NCBI RefSeq assembly: GCF_018131075.1
Contig: NZ_JAFCLS010000017.1
Coordinates: 62,001-126,000 of the forward strand
Source: Bradyrhizobium sp. JYMT SZCCT0428
GTDB lineage: Bacteria > Pseudomonadota > Alphaproteobacteria > Rhizobiales > Xanthobacteraceae
Length of the DNA stretch: 64,000 nucleotides
Direction: 5' to 3'
The translations under genes and the position numbers were made by a program. Shown one piece after another: positions 48,395-57,096 of this stretch. The notes beneath the pieces were generated by a model. The model saw only the letters and a program-made list of their open reading frames with translations. It searched no databases and was not told the origin of the DNA. Position 1 is the first letter of the stretch, and every line of letters starts with the position of its first letter.

Positions 48395-49888
48395 ATGATC
48401 AACCTTTCGAGCTTCATCGCGTTTCACGCCAGGCGGACCCCGGACCGCTGTGCGCTGAAATACCGCGGCGAGGAGATCTGCTACGCCGACTTCCACCGCC
48501 GCATCGGCCATGTGGGCGGCTGGCTCGCCTCGCGCGGCATCGGCGCCGGCGATGTCGTCGCGGTGCTGATGAAGAACAGCACCGCGTTTCTCGAACTGGT
48601 ATTTGCAGCCAGCCACATCGGCGCGGTGTTTCTGCCGATCAACTATCGGCTGTCGGCCGACGAGGTCGGCTACATCGTTGGCAATTCCGGCGCGCGCATT
48701 CTGATCGCGGACGAAGAGCTGGCCGGCATCGCAGCAGGTAACGTTCCCGTGGTGCTACTCGATGAGGTCGCGCAATCCGCCCTCTCGCGGCTCGCGCCTG
48801 ACATCGTCCCCGCCCCGATACATCCAAGACAACCGCGCGACCTGATCCGGCTGATGTACACGTCGGGCACCACGGACCGGCCCAAGGGCGTGATGCTCAC
48901 CTATGAGAACATCTTCTGGAAGTCGGCCGACCAGACGCTGGTGCTCGGACTGAACGCGGAGACGCGGTTGCTGGTGGTCGGCCCGCTCTACCATGTCGGC
49001 GCGCTCGATCTGCCTGGCATAGCCGTGCTCTGGCACGGCGGCATGCTGTCGATCCACCGCAACTTCGAACCCGAGCAGGCGCTGGCGGCGATCGAAGCCG
49101 AGAAACTGAGCGCGGCGTGGTTTGCGCCCGTGATGACCACGGCGATCCTGACCTGCCCGACCCGCGACAGCTTTGACGTCTCCAGCCTGCGATGGGCGAT
49201 CGGCGGCGGCGAAAAGACACCGGAAGCGCGCATCCGCAGCTTCTCCGAATATTTTGCGAACGCCCGCTACATCGACGCCTATGGCCTGACGGAAACCTGC
49301 GGCGGCGACACTTTTATGGAGCCCGGCCGTGAGATCGAAAAGATTGGATCGACCGGCCGCGCCATCGCCCATGTCGAGATCGAAATCCGCGACGACGCCG
49401 GCAACCGCCTTGCCGCCGGCGAAAACGGCGAAATCTGCCTGCGCGGGCCGAAGGTCACCCAAGGCTATTGGAACGATCCCGAGAAAACCGCAGCCGCTTT
49501 CTTCGGCGATTGGTTCCGCAGCGACGACGTCGGCTACCTCGATGAAGACGGCTTCCTCTATCTCACCGACCGCAAGAAGGACATGATCATTTCAGGCGGC
49601 GAGAATATCGCCTCTTCCGAAGTTGAACGCGTGATCTATGAATTGCCGCAGGTGCGCGAATGCGCCGTCATCGGCATGCCGGACGCACGCTGGGGCGAGA
49701 AGCCTGTTGCGATCGTGGTGCTGGGAGAAGGCGCCGCGCTGGAGCTGCCTGCTTTGGCCGATCATTGCCGCGCGCGGCTCGCCGGCTTCAAGGTCCCGAA
49801 GCAATTGATCATCCGCGAAAGCCTGCCGCGCAATCCGTCGGGCAAGGTGCTCAAGCGCGTGCTGCGCGCCGAACTGGAGGCTTCATGA
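48395..49888 (+). CDS. Acyl-CoA synthetase (AMP-forming, class I adenylate-forming)
   Basis: A 497-aa ligase that makes an acyl-CoA from a free acid with ATP. It has the phosphate-binding loop MYTSGTTDRPKGVML, the aromatic-motif region DAYGLTETCGGDTFM, the hinge DWFRSDDVGYLDEDGFLYL with DRKKDMIISGGENIASSEVE, and the catalytic Lys in the C-terminal PRNPSGKVLKR. ATG 48395 is preferred to TTG 48383. It heads the operon with TetR, SDR and BVMO genes, so it should activate the imported acid or a product of the oxidation. Chain length or ring specificity cannot be read from sequence. Confidence 0.94.
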   Translation: MINLSSFIAFHARRTPDRCALKYRGEEICYADFHRRIGHVGGWLASRGIGAGDVVAVLMKNSTAFLELVFAASHIGAVFLPINYRLSADEVGYIVGNSGARILIADEELAGIAAGNVPVVLLDEVAQSALSRLAPDIVPAPIHPRQPRDLIRLMYTSGTTDRPKGVMLTYENIFWKSADQTLVLGLNAETRLLVVGPLYHVGALDLPGIAVLWHGGMLSIHRNFEPEQALAAIEAEKLSAAWFAPVMTTAILTCPTRDSFDVSSLRWAIGGGEKTPEARIRSFSEYFANARYIDAYGLTETCGGDTFMEPGREIEKIGSTGRAIAHVEIEIRDDAGNRLAAGENGEICLRGPKVTQGYWNDPEKTAAAFFGDWFRSDDVGYLDEDGFLYLTDRKKDMIISGGENIASSEVERVIYELPQVRECAVIGMPDARWGEKPVAIVVLGEGAALELPALADHCRARLAGFKVPKQLIIRESLPRNPSGKVLKRVLRAELEAS

Positions 49889-50544
49889 CGCAGGCAACGC
49901 GAGCCAATTCCGGCAAGGTCACCAAACTCAACCGCGTCGAGCGCAACGCCTGGACCAAGCGCAAGATATTCGACGCCGCGACCAAGATCGTCGGCAAATA
50001 CGGCTATGCCGAAGCCTCGGTCGCCCGCATCACCGAGGAAGCCGGCGTCGCGCAGGGCACGTTCTACAATCATTTCGAAAACCGCCAGGAACTGCTGGAT
50101 CAATTGCTGCCGAAAATCGGCATCGACATGGTGCGCTTCATCCGTGCGCGCACCGGCACGGCACAGACCGCGCAGCAGGAAGTCGAACGCTTCAGCGCCT
50201 TTTTCGACTTCATCCGCGAGGTGCCGGAGTTCCTGCGCATCCTCAACGAGGCCGAGTTCTTTGCGCCGATCGGCTACCAGAAGCATTTCGAGAACATCTC
50301 GACGGCCTATGTCCGTATCCTGAAGCGCGCGCGCCTTGCCGGCACGGTTGACAGCTATAGCGACGAGGAATTCGAGGCCATCGTCCAAATACTGATGGGT
50401 GCCCGCGGCTATCTGAGCCGGCGGTATTCGTACTCGAACGGTGCAGTCACGGCCGTGCCCGACCATGTCATCTCCGCCTACCATAAGCTGATGACGCGCG
50501 GGCTTTTCAATTCAGCCGGCAAAGGCAACGACAATGAGCGCTGA
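49885..50544 (+). CDS. TetR/AcrR-family regulator of the ligase operon
   Basis: A 219-aa regulator; the ATG at 49885 overlaps the ligase stop (ATGA). The helix-turn-helix is TKRKIFDAATKIVGKYGYAE, ASVARITEEAGVAQGTFYNH, FENRQELLDQLL. The C-terminal part (about 90-219) is the ligand domain, with a FDFIREVPEFLRILNEAEFF segment like several acyl-CoA-responsive TetR proteins. It overlaps the downstream SDR start by 11 bases. The palindrome at 48329 is the likely binding site. An inducer that is a CoA ester or the acid itself would fit the operon. Confidence 0.92.
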   Translation: MTQATRANSGKVTKLNRVERNAWTKRKIFDAATKIVGKYGYAEASVARITEEAGVAQGTFYNHFENRQELLDQLLPKIGIDMVRFIRARTGTAQTAQQEVERFSAFFDFIREVPEFLRILNEAEFFAPIGYQKHFENISTAYVRILKRARLAGTVDSYSDEEFEAIVQILMGARGYLSRRYSYSNGAVTAVPDHVISAYHKLMTRGLFNSAGKGNDNER

Positions 50545-51307
50545 GGGTATCGTTCTCGTCACCGGCGGCAGCCGCGGCATTGGTGCTGCAACCGCCACGC
50601 TTCTGGCCGAACAGGGCCAGCGTGTTGTGATCGTCGACATCGTCCCGGAACCACTGGCCGGCACCAGGACGATCCTGTGGCCTGCCCCATTCGATGTCGC
50701 CAGCGAGAGCGCCGTCGTCAGCGGCATCGCCGATATCGAGACAGCCCACGGGCCGATCAGCGGCCTCGTCAATGCCGCCGGCGTGTTCGGAAAGATGCAT
50801 CCGATCGAGCGGGTGCGGATGGATCAGTGGGACCGCGAGGTCAATATCGACCTGCGCGGGACATTCTTGGTCGCCCGCAGCGTCGGCGTCAAAATGGCCG
50901 AGCGCCGGCATGGCGCCATCGTCAACGTCGCCTCGGTCGCCGGCATGACCTCAGGTCCGATCCACGCCTATACGGCCGCGAAAGCCGGCGTCATCCAGAT
51001 CACACAAACGCTTGCCGCCGAATGGGGGCGTACCGGCGTGCGCGTCAATGCGGTCTCTCCCGGCTTCACCCGCACCGCGGCGCTCGAAGCCGGCATCGCC
51101 TCCGGCGCGCTCAACAAGCGCCTGCTCGAAAGCCCGACGGCAATGAACCGGCTGGTCGAGCCGATCGAGGTCGCGCAGGCGATTGCGTGGTTGCTGTCAC
51201 CGATGAGCAGCGGTGTCACCGGCATCAACCTGCCGGTCGACGCCGGATATATCGCCGGCACCACCTGGGCCGCCTATGGCGGCCTGCGCGAAGCGCCTGG
51301 CACGTAA
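50534..51307 (+). CDS. Short-chain dehydrogenase/reductase (paralogue of the transporter-linked SDR)
   Basis: A 257-aa SDR with TGGSRGIG (10-17), N-A-A-G, Ser134, Tyr146-x3-Lys150 in YTAAKA. It ends YIAGTTWAAYGGLREAP, closely matching the ending of the SDR at 44146. The two probably evolved by duplication and act on related alcohol/ketone intermediates. Starts 10 bases inside the TetR gene. Followed 13 bases later by the BVMO, so an alcohol-to-ketone-to-ester/lactone sequence is suggested. Confidence 0.93.
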   Translation: MSAEGIVLVTGGSRGIGAATATLLAEQGQRVVIVDIVPEPLAGTRTILWPAPFDVASESAVVSGIADIETAHGPISGLVNAAGVFGKMHPIERVRMDQWDREVNIDLRGTFLVARSVGVKMAERRHGAIVNVASVAGMTSGPIHAYTAAKAGVIQITQTLAAEWGRTGVRVNAVSPGFTRTAALEAGIASGALNKRLLESPTAMNRLVEPIEVAQAIAWLLSPMSSGVTGINLPVDAGYIAGTTWAAYGGLREAPGT

Positions 51308-51320
51308 CAAGGATACGAGC

Positions 51321-53231
51321 ATGAACATCGAAATGCCCCGCAAGAAGCTCGATCTCGCATCGGCCATCGCCGAAGGCGATATCCGCGTGCTGCTGATGGT
51401 GCTGGTCCACATGACCGGCGACGAACGCTGGCTGGAGCCGCCCTACAAGCCGAGGCGCGACGTTCGCCTGATCCCCGATCCCGAGGCCGGCTTGCCCCCC
51501 GAAGTGCAGGACGAAATCCGCGCGGCCGTCGTGAAGCTGTTCGCCAATGGCGAGCCCAAGCCCGTGATATCGGACCCCGGCGACGAATTGATGCTGAAGA
51601 TGATGCGCGCGACGCTCGGCGAAAACGTCACGCCGGAATATGCGCCGCTGATGCGCGAGGAAATGGGCTTTATCCCCCGCGAGGCGCGCTGGACCAAACA
51701 TCCGGCCGACGACAAACTGGCGCAGCAGCATGTGCTGATTGTCGGCGCCGGCGTCTGCGCGATCGCGCTTGGCGTCGCGCTGGGCCGCCTCGGCATTCCC
51801 TACACCATCGTCGAGAAGAACGCGGAACTCGGCGGCACCTGGTATGTCAATCGTTACCCCGGTTGCGGCGTCGATACGCCGAACCACTCTTACTCCTTCT
51901 CGTTCGGCGCCCGTAATCCATGGACGCGCTACTTCGCCCAGCGCCAGGAACTGCTCGACTATCTCAAGAAGGTCGCGCTCGAATACGACATTCGAAAGCA
52001 CCTCCGCCTCAACACCGAACTGACGTCTGCGCGCTGGGACGAGAGCAAGCGGCGCTGGATTTCGATACTGAAAACGGCGGATGGCGAAGAGACCTTTGAG
52101 TCGACCACGCTCGTGAGCGCGATCGGCCAGCTCAACGACCCCTCGCCCGCGCATTTCAAGGGCGAAGAAAATTTCAAGGGCCAGACTCTCCATTCCGCAT
52201 TGTGGTCTGATGACATCAAGCTCGACGGCAAGCATGTCGCCGTCATCGGCACCGGCGCTACCGCAATGCAGCTGGTGCCGTCGATCGCGGGCCAGGTGGC
52301 ATCGCTGACCGTCTATCAACGGACCGCGCAATGGGCGCGACCGGTCGCGGGCTATTCCGACCCGATCAGCGACGGTGCGCAATGGCTGCTCGCCCACCTG
52401 CCCTTCTATGTGCAGTGGTACCGCTTCAACATGTTCTGGCGCTACGGCGACGGCCTGCTGCCGTTCCTGCGCAAGGATCCGAACTGGCCGCATCCCGAGC
52501 GCGCGGTAAACAAGGGCAACGACCGCCATCGCGAGGAGTTGACGGATTTTATCCTGTCCGAACTCAAGGACCGTCCCGACCTGATCGAGAAATGCGTGCC
52601 GACCTATCCGCCCTACGGCAAGCGCATCCTGCTCGACAACAACTGGTTCAAGACGCTGACAAAACCGAATGTCGAACTGGTCACCGACGGCATCAACCAT
52701 TTCACAAGAGACGGCATTGTCGCGTCGGACGGCAAATCGCGGCCGGCCGACATCATCGTGATCTCGACCGGCTTCAAGGTCACCGAGATGGCAGCGCGCC
52801 TCAACATCACGGGCCGTGACGGCAAGGACCTCAGGCAGGCCTGGGCCAACGATAACCCGACCGCCTATCTCGGGCTCACCGTGCCTGACTTTCCGAACTT
52901 CTTTGTCATGCTCGGCCCGAACTCCGGGCCCGCGCATGGCGGCAGCGTGATCTTTCAGTCGGAGTGCCAGAGCCGCTACATCAGCGCCTGCCTGGTCGAG
53001 ATGATCGAACGCGACATCGCTGCGATCGATGTTCGTCCGGACGCGCACGATCAGTACATCGAAAAAGTCGACGCCGAGCATGAGCAGTTGATCTGGTCTC
53101 ATCCGGGCATGACGACTTACTACCGCAACAGCCAGGGCCGGGTGTTCTCGGCGATGCCATGGCGGTTCGTCGATTACTGGACGATGACTCACGATCCTGA
53201 TTTCACCCGGTATCGCCAGACCAAAGCATGA
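51321..53231 (+). CDS. Baeyer-Villiger-type flavin-containing monooxygenase
   Basis: A 636-aa FAD/NADPH monooxygenase that inserts oxygen next to a ketone carbonyl. Two dinucleotide motifs are visible: GAGVCAIALG (about 148-157), with the ELGGTWYVNRYPGCGVD block, and GTGATAMQL (about 312). Between them is the FKGQTLHSALW stretch, close to the F-x-G-x3-H-x3-W type fingerprint of type I BVMOs. An N-terminal extension of about 130 residues lacks similarity to the core. ATG 51321 with AAGGA upstream. Last gene of the ligase-TetR-SDR operon. With the CoA ligase, SDR and hydrolase genes nearby, a cyclic ketone or steroid/terpenoid ketone is the likely substrate class. Confidence 0.92.
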   Translation: MNIEMPRKKLDLASAIAEGDIRVLLMVLVHMTGDERWLEPPYKPRRDVRLIPDPEAGLPPEVQDEIRAAVVKLFANGEPKPVISDPGDELMLKMMRATLGENVTPEYAPLMREEMGFIPREARWTKHPADDKLAQQHVLIVGAGVCAIALGVALGRLGIPYTIVEKNAELGGTWYVNRYPGCGVDTPNHSYSFSFGARNPWTRYFAQRQELLDYLKKVALEYDIRKHLRLNTELTSARWDESKRRWISILKTADGEETFESTTLVSAIGQLNDPSPAHFKGEENFKGQTLHSALWSDDIKLDGKHVAVIGTGATAMQLVPSIAGQVASLTVYQRTAQWARPVAGYSDPISDGAQWLLAHLPFYVQWYRFNMFWRYGDGLLPFLRKDPNWPHPERAVNKGNDRHREELTDFILSELKDRPDLIEKCVPTYPPYGKRILLDNNWFKTLTKPNVELVTDGINHFTRDGIVASDGKSRPADIIVISTGFKVTEMAARLNITGRDGKDLRQAWANDNPTAYLGLTVPDFPNFFVMLGPNSGPAHGGSVIFQSECQSRYISACLVEMIERDIAAIDVRPDAHDQYIEKVDAEHEQLIWSHPGMTTYYRNSQGRVFSAMPWRFVDYWTMTHDPDFTRYRQTKA

Positions 53232-53827
53232 GTTCATCGCTTTAAAATGACGCTAAAGAGCGGAACCCTCTTCCATCCGGCGGGCGTATGCACGGGAACC
53301 CAAGTGCGATTTTTCTCAGCATAAACTTGACACCTGACAATATCTGCCGCAGCATTTGTGACGCTGCACCTGTCGGCGTAGCGGAGCCTTCGGCTCCCTC
53401 CTTCGCGGGAATAGCGACCGATCATGTGATCGACCTGCAAGCAGCGGATGCGGACGCAAGTCCGTCGGGCCCACTCTTGGAGAGGAGCATGACGCCACCG
53501 GCTAAGCCAGTGACCTTGCTCAACCGCAAGGTCTCGACGCAAATTGGGTGAACAGCAGCTGCTAGCCCCGTTGCGCCGCCTAAAAATTCAAACATATGCG
53601 CAAGATCGGAGCGCAAAGGCCAAGCGCTTTTCGATTTTGAAGATGCACTGGTGTCTACCAGATAATCCTTCGCCTATAACGAAGATGTAGGGCCCCGCGC
53701 TGCTTGAATGCACCGGGGCCCATTCGTTTGGCTCAATCCATTCGTTTAGCTCTTCCAACGATCAACGCGGCATCCGCCGATTGCCTCCACCGTTCGGATC
53801 GGAAACAATTGCCCATCGGGACAGGGA
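53232..53827. other. Gene-poor stretch of about 600 bases
   Basis: No supported gene. A minus-strand frame at 53422-53616 (MFEFLGGATGLAAAVHPI ... ASAACRSIT) has a coding-like composition but no ribosome-binding site or homologue known to me. Small hairpins occur at about 53391 (GGAGCCTTCGGCTCC) and 53668 (CTTCG/CGAAG). A stem GGGCCCCG/CGGGGCCC with a 16-base loop at 53690-53721 may end transcription. The stretch separates the BVMO operon from the isomerase gene. Confidence 0.5.
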
Positions 53828-54463
53828 ATGGCGATGACAAGGCCACGCGTGCGCATCTACACCGACTACAAGAGCCCCTACGCGTTCGTCGCGAACAAGC
53901 GGCTGTTCGAACTCGAGGACGAATACGGCGTCGAGCTGGAATGGCTGCCCTATACGCTACGCGTCGCCGAGTTCATGGGCACCGTGGAAGAGCGTACACC
54001 GCATTTCTGGCGCAAGGTGCGTTACGCCTATATGGACGCGCGGCGCTATGCCAACGCGCAGGGCCTCACCATGAAGGGCCCGCGGCGCATCTATGATGCC
54101 TTCTATGCCAGCGCCGGCATGCTGTTCGCGCAGCGTCATGGCGTGTTTCGTTCCTACCACGACACGGTGTTCCGGCGCTTCTGGAGCCATGATCTCGAGA
54201 TCGACGAACTGTCGGATATTGCCGGCGTGATTGCATCGATTGGCGGTTCGGCCGAGGAATTCAAAACCTATGTCCACGGTCCGGCTCGGGCCGAACATGA
54301 CCGCATCATCGACGAGGCAGAGGATCTCGGCGTGTTCGGCGTGCCGACCATGATCTTCAACGGCGAACTGTTCTGGGGCGGCGACCGCATCGACCTGTTG
54401 ATCCAGCGCATCAAGGACCCTGACTCGATCGCGGCCGCGCTGGGCAGCCGGCACCGGAAGTGA
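53828..54463 (+). CDS. DsbA-fold oxidoreductase/isomerase (2-hydroxychromene-2-carboxylate isomerase-like)
   Basis: A 211-aa protein with a thioredoxin fold of the kappa-GST/HCCA isomerase type. It opens VRIYTDYKSPYAFVANKRLF, where D-x-x-S-P-Y is the usual glutathione/catalytic signature of this family in place of a CxxC, and has the cis-Pro loop FGVPTMIFNGELFWGGDR. A helical insert (residues about 70-150) carries PRRIYDAFYASAGMLFAQRH and FRRFWSHDLEIDELS. No Cys pair is present, arguing against dithiol exchange. ATG 53828 or ATG 53834. HCCA isomerases act in naphthalene and related degradation, but several relatives have other roles. Confidence 0.85.
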   Translation: MAMTRPRVRIYTDYKSPYAFVANKRLFELEDEYGVELEWLPYTLRVAEFMGTVEERTPHFWRKVRYAYMDARRYANAQGLTMKGPRRIYDAFYASAGMLFAQRHGVFRSYHDTVFRRFWSHDLEIDELSDIAGVIASIGGSAEEFKTYVHGPARAEHDRIIDEAEDLGVFGVPTMIFNGELFWGGDRIDLLIQRIKDPDSIAAALGSRHRK

Positions 54464-54538
54464 CCCACCGCCTGTGTTTTCAATCTGTTTACCAGGTTTG
54501 GCTAACCTGTCTGGTGGTTGAAACGCCGGAACCGGGGC

Positions 54539-54811
54539 ATGTTCAGAGAAAGCCTCCCGATTGCCTATGACGCGCCTGCCGACCTGAAAAAGTGGCCCTC
54601 GCTCAGGAATGAGCGGGTCACCAGCAAGACGCCGTATCTCGTTTACAACGGAACATTGGCGGACTGCATCCGGCAATTGATGGCGAAGCCCATCAAGCAG
54701 ATCTCGCTCTACGACATCGTCACCGAACGCCAGCCGGCATTCGACGGCAATGTCCTGTCGCCCGGCGATGCCGCCGAGATCGCGATGCGCAAGGATTTTC
54801 CCAAGGACTAG
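54539..54811 (+). CDS. Hypothetical protein (90 aa)
   Basis: A short protein starting MFRESLPIAYDAPADLKKWP, with KTPYLVYNGTLADCIRQLM and a C-terminal ISLYDIVTERQPAFDGNVLS then IAMRKDFPKD. The frame is open from TTG 54518, but ATG 54539 is used. It looks like a conserved small Rhizobiales protein; the family is unknown to me. It directly follows the isomerase gene on the same strand, with 75 bases between. Confidence 0.55.
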   Translation: MFRESLPIAYDAPADLKKWPSLRNERVTSKTPYLVYNGTLADCIRQLMAKPIKQISLYDIVTERQPAFDGNVLSPGDAAEIAMRKDFPKD

Positions 54812-54822
54812 GCTCGAGGTTC

Positions 54823-54925
54823 CGTCATCCTGAGGCGCGAGCGCAGCGAGCCTCGAAGGATGAATCGGCCACAGACGGGCCGTCGTCCTTCGAGGCGCGC
54901 AAGTGCGCGCACCTCAGGATGACGG
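54823..54925. repeat. Extragenic palindrome (CGTCATCCTGAGG type)
   Basis: CGTCATCCTGAGG and CCTCAGGATGACG outer arms with inner CGCGAGCG/CGCGC-type arms and a GCCTCGAAGGATGA/TCGTCCTTCGAGGC pair. A Bradyrhizobium-type repeat between convergent genes, likely also ending both transcripts. Confidence 0.75.
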
Positions 54926-54943
54926 GAGAAACGTTGTCACTTG

Positions 54944-55954
54944 TTAGCCAGCCATCAAATGCGGCCAGCATCCTGTGCGCTCCAGCACCGGTCGCAGCGC
55001 GGCACGATCGTCCGCATCCAAGGCTGCGAATTTGTCGCGAAGCTGTTGCAGGCACTTCACCTGATATTTGAACGGCGTCAGCGCGTAAGGCAGGCCCCAG
55101 ACATTGATTTCCAGCCGATCGAGACCTTTGGCAGAGGCTTCCGCGTTGGCCACTAGGAATGGCAGATAGAGTTCGCCTGCAACTCTCAACAGCGCCTCGG
55201 CCATACCGCTGAGTGCCTGCTCGCGCGGATACCAATCACCCTCGACGCCCGAAGCATCATCCAGCCGCCGTACCCAATGATCGGTAAAGGGCGCCTTCTC
55301 GCGCATGATCCGCATCGGCGTCGGATCGGTCGCCATTTCGCTGAGCTGGCCAAACCAGGCGAAATCGGCAAGCGAAGGCCGGCTGCCGAACAGATAGTTG
55401 GTCATGCCGACATGCGGCTCAAAGGCCGCCAGCATCCGCAAATAGCTCTCCTCGAGCAGCGGCTTGTTCTCGGCGGTCGCACCGAGAATGACCATGCGGG
55501 AAATCTGCCGCTGTCGGAATTGCTCGATCTCCTCAGGGCTGCCGGTCGCAGCCTCCGATACCGACCACTCCTCGCCGGCCCAGCGCGAGACATACGCCTG
55601 ATCCTCCGGATCCCACCATCGATACAGAAACAACGGCTTGACCGCCCATTCGTCGGCGAGATCTTCCAGCAAGTCGGACACGAATGCGACCGCCTTGTCG
55701 TTGGGGATGACGGACCGTACCTGATGACGCCGCTCCAGGTCGTACGCCAATGTCGTGGTCTCACCACGAAACGTGCCGTCAGGATACTGCAGCACCGGGA
55801 TCAGGTTAGGCCGCAGATGCTCGGTCGCCTTGCGCAGCGCCCTGGTCATGATGACCCAGTCAAAGGGAATTCGGCGATAGCGCATCAGTGCGCGCAGCTT
55901 GATGGCGTAAGGCGACGCGGTCGATCCAATCAGCCGATAGCGGCCTTCAGTCAT
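54944..55954 (-). CDS. Glutathione S-transferase-family protein
   Basis: A 336-aa GST-like protein, longer than classical GSTs of about 200-220. The thioredoxin-fold N terminus begins RYRLIGSTASPYAIKLRALM, with the S-P-Y/K-L-R segment of GSTs and the L-I-P-V-L-Q-Y cis-Pro loop. The all-helical C-terminal part includes PSLADFAWFGQLSEMATDPT, the conserved S-x-A-D hub. ATG 55954 follows GAGGGA; 56152 is too long. The enlarged C-terminal domain (about 60 extra residues) is unusual. It is likely cytosolic and may be involved in detoxification or in ring-cleavage reactions. Confidence 0.85.
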   Translation of the reverse strand: MTEGRYRLIGSTASPYAIKLRALMRYRRIPFDWVIMTRALRKATEHLRPNLIPVLQYPDGTFRGETTTLAYDLERRHQVRSVIPNDKAVAFVSDLLEDLADEWAVKPLFLYRWWDPEDQAYVSRWAGEEWSVSEAATGSPEEIEQFRQRQISRMVILGATAENKPLLEESYLRMLAAFEPHVGMTNYLFGSRPSLADFAWFGQLSEMATDPTPMRIMREKAPFTDHWVRRLDDASGVEGDWYPREQALSGMAEALLRVAGELYLPFLVANAEASAKGLDRLEINVWGLPYALTPFKYQVKCLQQLRDKFAALDADDRAALRPVLERTGCWPHLMAG

Positions 55955-56177
55955 GGTACTCCCTCGATCGTCCCAAATCTGAAACGCCGGCCGCGCTTGC
56001 CCTGATACTGGCATCGAAGCGGATTTGCGCCAACCCGGTGCATTCGGATTTCGCCCGTCAGCCCTGCAATAAACCGGCATGGCTTGCCTTGCGGCGCAGC
56101 GAATTCTGCAGCTATCCTCCGTGCCAAATGATCGGGCCCTGCCCGACCCCATAAATTCTGCTTAGCGGAGAAACGCC

Positions 56178-56972
56178 ATGAATCCCCCCGTCAGCTCGCC
56201 CGCCATCAAGGTCGTGAAATCGGTCCGCGAACAGGTAAGCGCGGAAGAATGGCAGGCGCGGGTCGATCTGGCGGCCTGCTACCGCCTCACGGCGCTGTAC
56301 GGCATGACCGAGATGATCGCCAATCATATCTCCTGCCGGGTACCCGGAACGACAGATCAGTTCCTGATCAATCCTTACGGGATGCTCTACGAAGAGATCG
56401 ATGCGTCGTGCCTGATCAAGGTCGACGTTGACGGCAACACGCTGCTCAACGCGACCGAATACAATGTCAATCTCGCCGGCTTCGTCATTCACAGCGCCAT
56501 TCACATGGCCAAGCACGACATGGATTGCGTGGCGCATACACACACGCCGGCCGGCATGGCGGTCTCGGCGATGGAATGCGGGCTGCTTCCGCTGGCGCAG
56601 ACCTCGATGCGGTTCCTGCATGTCGCTTACCACGATTTTGAAGGCATCGCCGACGACGTCGACGAGCGTGCCCGCCTGGTCAGGGACCTTGGCGACCACG
56701 AAGCCATGATCCTGCGAAACCACGGGCTGCTCGTCGTCGGCAGAACTGTGCCATCGGCGTTCAACGTGCTGTGGCGCCTGGAACGTGCCTGCCAGGTGCA
56801 GATCATGGCATTGTCCTGCAACACCAAATTGATTTATCCGTCGCAAAGCATTCTCGAAGCGACCTACGACAAGATGCGGCCGCGGGTTGACCGGCCGGCC
56901 CGAAATGGCGACCTCGCCTGGCCCGCTTATCTGCGTAAACTCGATCGCATCGATCCGTCCTACCGGAATTGA
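56178..56972 (+). CDS. Class II aldolase/adducin-family protein
   Basis: A 264-aa zinc-dependent aldolase-fold protein. The metal-binding histidines are in AHTHTPAGMAVSAME (the H-T-H motif) and in ILRNHGLLVVGR (the N-H-G segment). Earlier landmarks are EMIANHISCRVPGTTDQFLI, INPYGMLYEEI and HSAIHMAKHDMDCVAHTH. Members act on L-fuculose phosphate, ribulose phosphate and related compounds, or have lost aldolase activity. A GCGGAG ribosome-binding site precedes ATG 56178. It lies alone between the GST gene (divergent) and the GAF-repeat gene. Confidence 0.93.
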   Translation: MNPPVSSPAIKVVKSVREQVSAEEWQARVDLAACYRLTALYGMTEMIANHISCRVPGTTDQFLINPYGMLYEEIDASCLIKVDVDGNTLLNATEYNVNLAGFVIHSAIHMAKHDMDCVAHTHTPAGMAVSAMECGLLPLAQTSMRFLHVAYHDFEGIADDVDERARLVRDLGDHEAMILRNHGLLVVGRTVPSAFNVLWRLERACQVQIMALSCNTKLIYPSQSILEATYDKMRPRVDRPARNGDLAWPAYLRKLDRIDPSYRN

Positions 56973-57096
56973 GGTTCCGTCCTGCCCGTTGACGCACTTC
57001 GCACGAAGTTTGGGCGGCGCTTGCCTGTAATTTGATCGCACATATCATCGCTAAATCGCGGATGCTGGTCGCCGATGAGGCGATAGGTGCGTCCCG

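Noticed and set aside
51225..53237. A 670-codon open frame on the minus strand running the whole length of the BVMO gene.
   Set aside because: It is fully antisense to a protein with clear FAD and NADP motifs. Its product is rich in Arg, His, Val and Asp without any domain, and long antisense frames are common in GC-rich DNA with strong third-position bias.
53422..53616. A 64-aa minus-strand ORF in the gene-poor stretch after the BVMO.
   Set aside because: Composition is coding-like in part, but there is no ribosome-binding site, no neighbour on that strand and no family I can name, so it is mentioned only in the note on the stretch.
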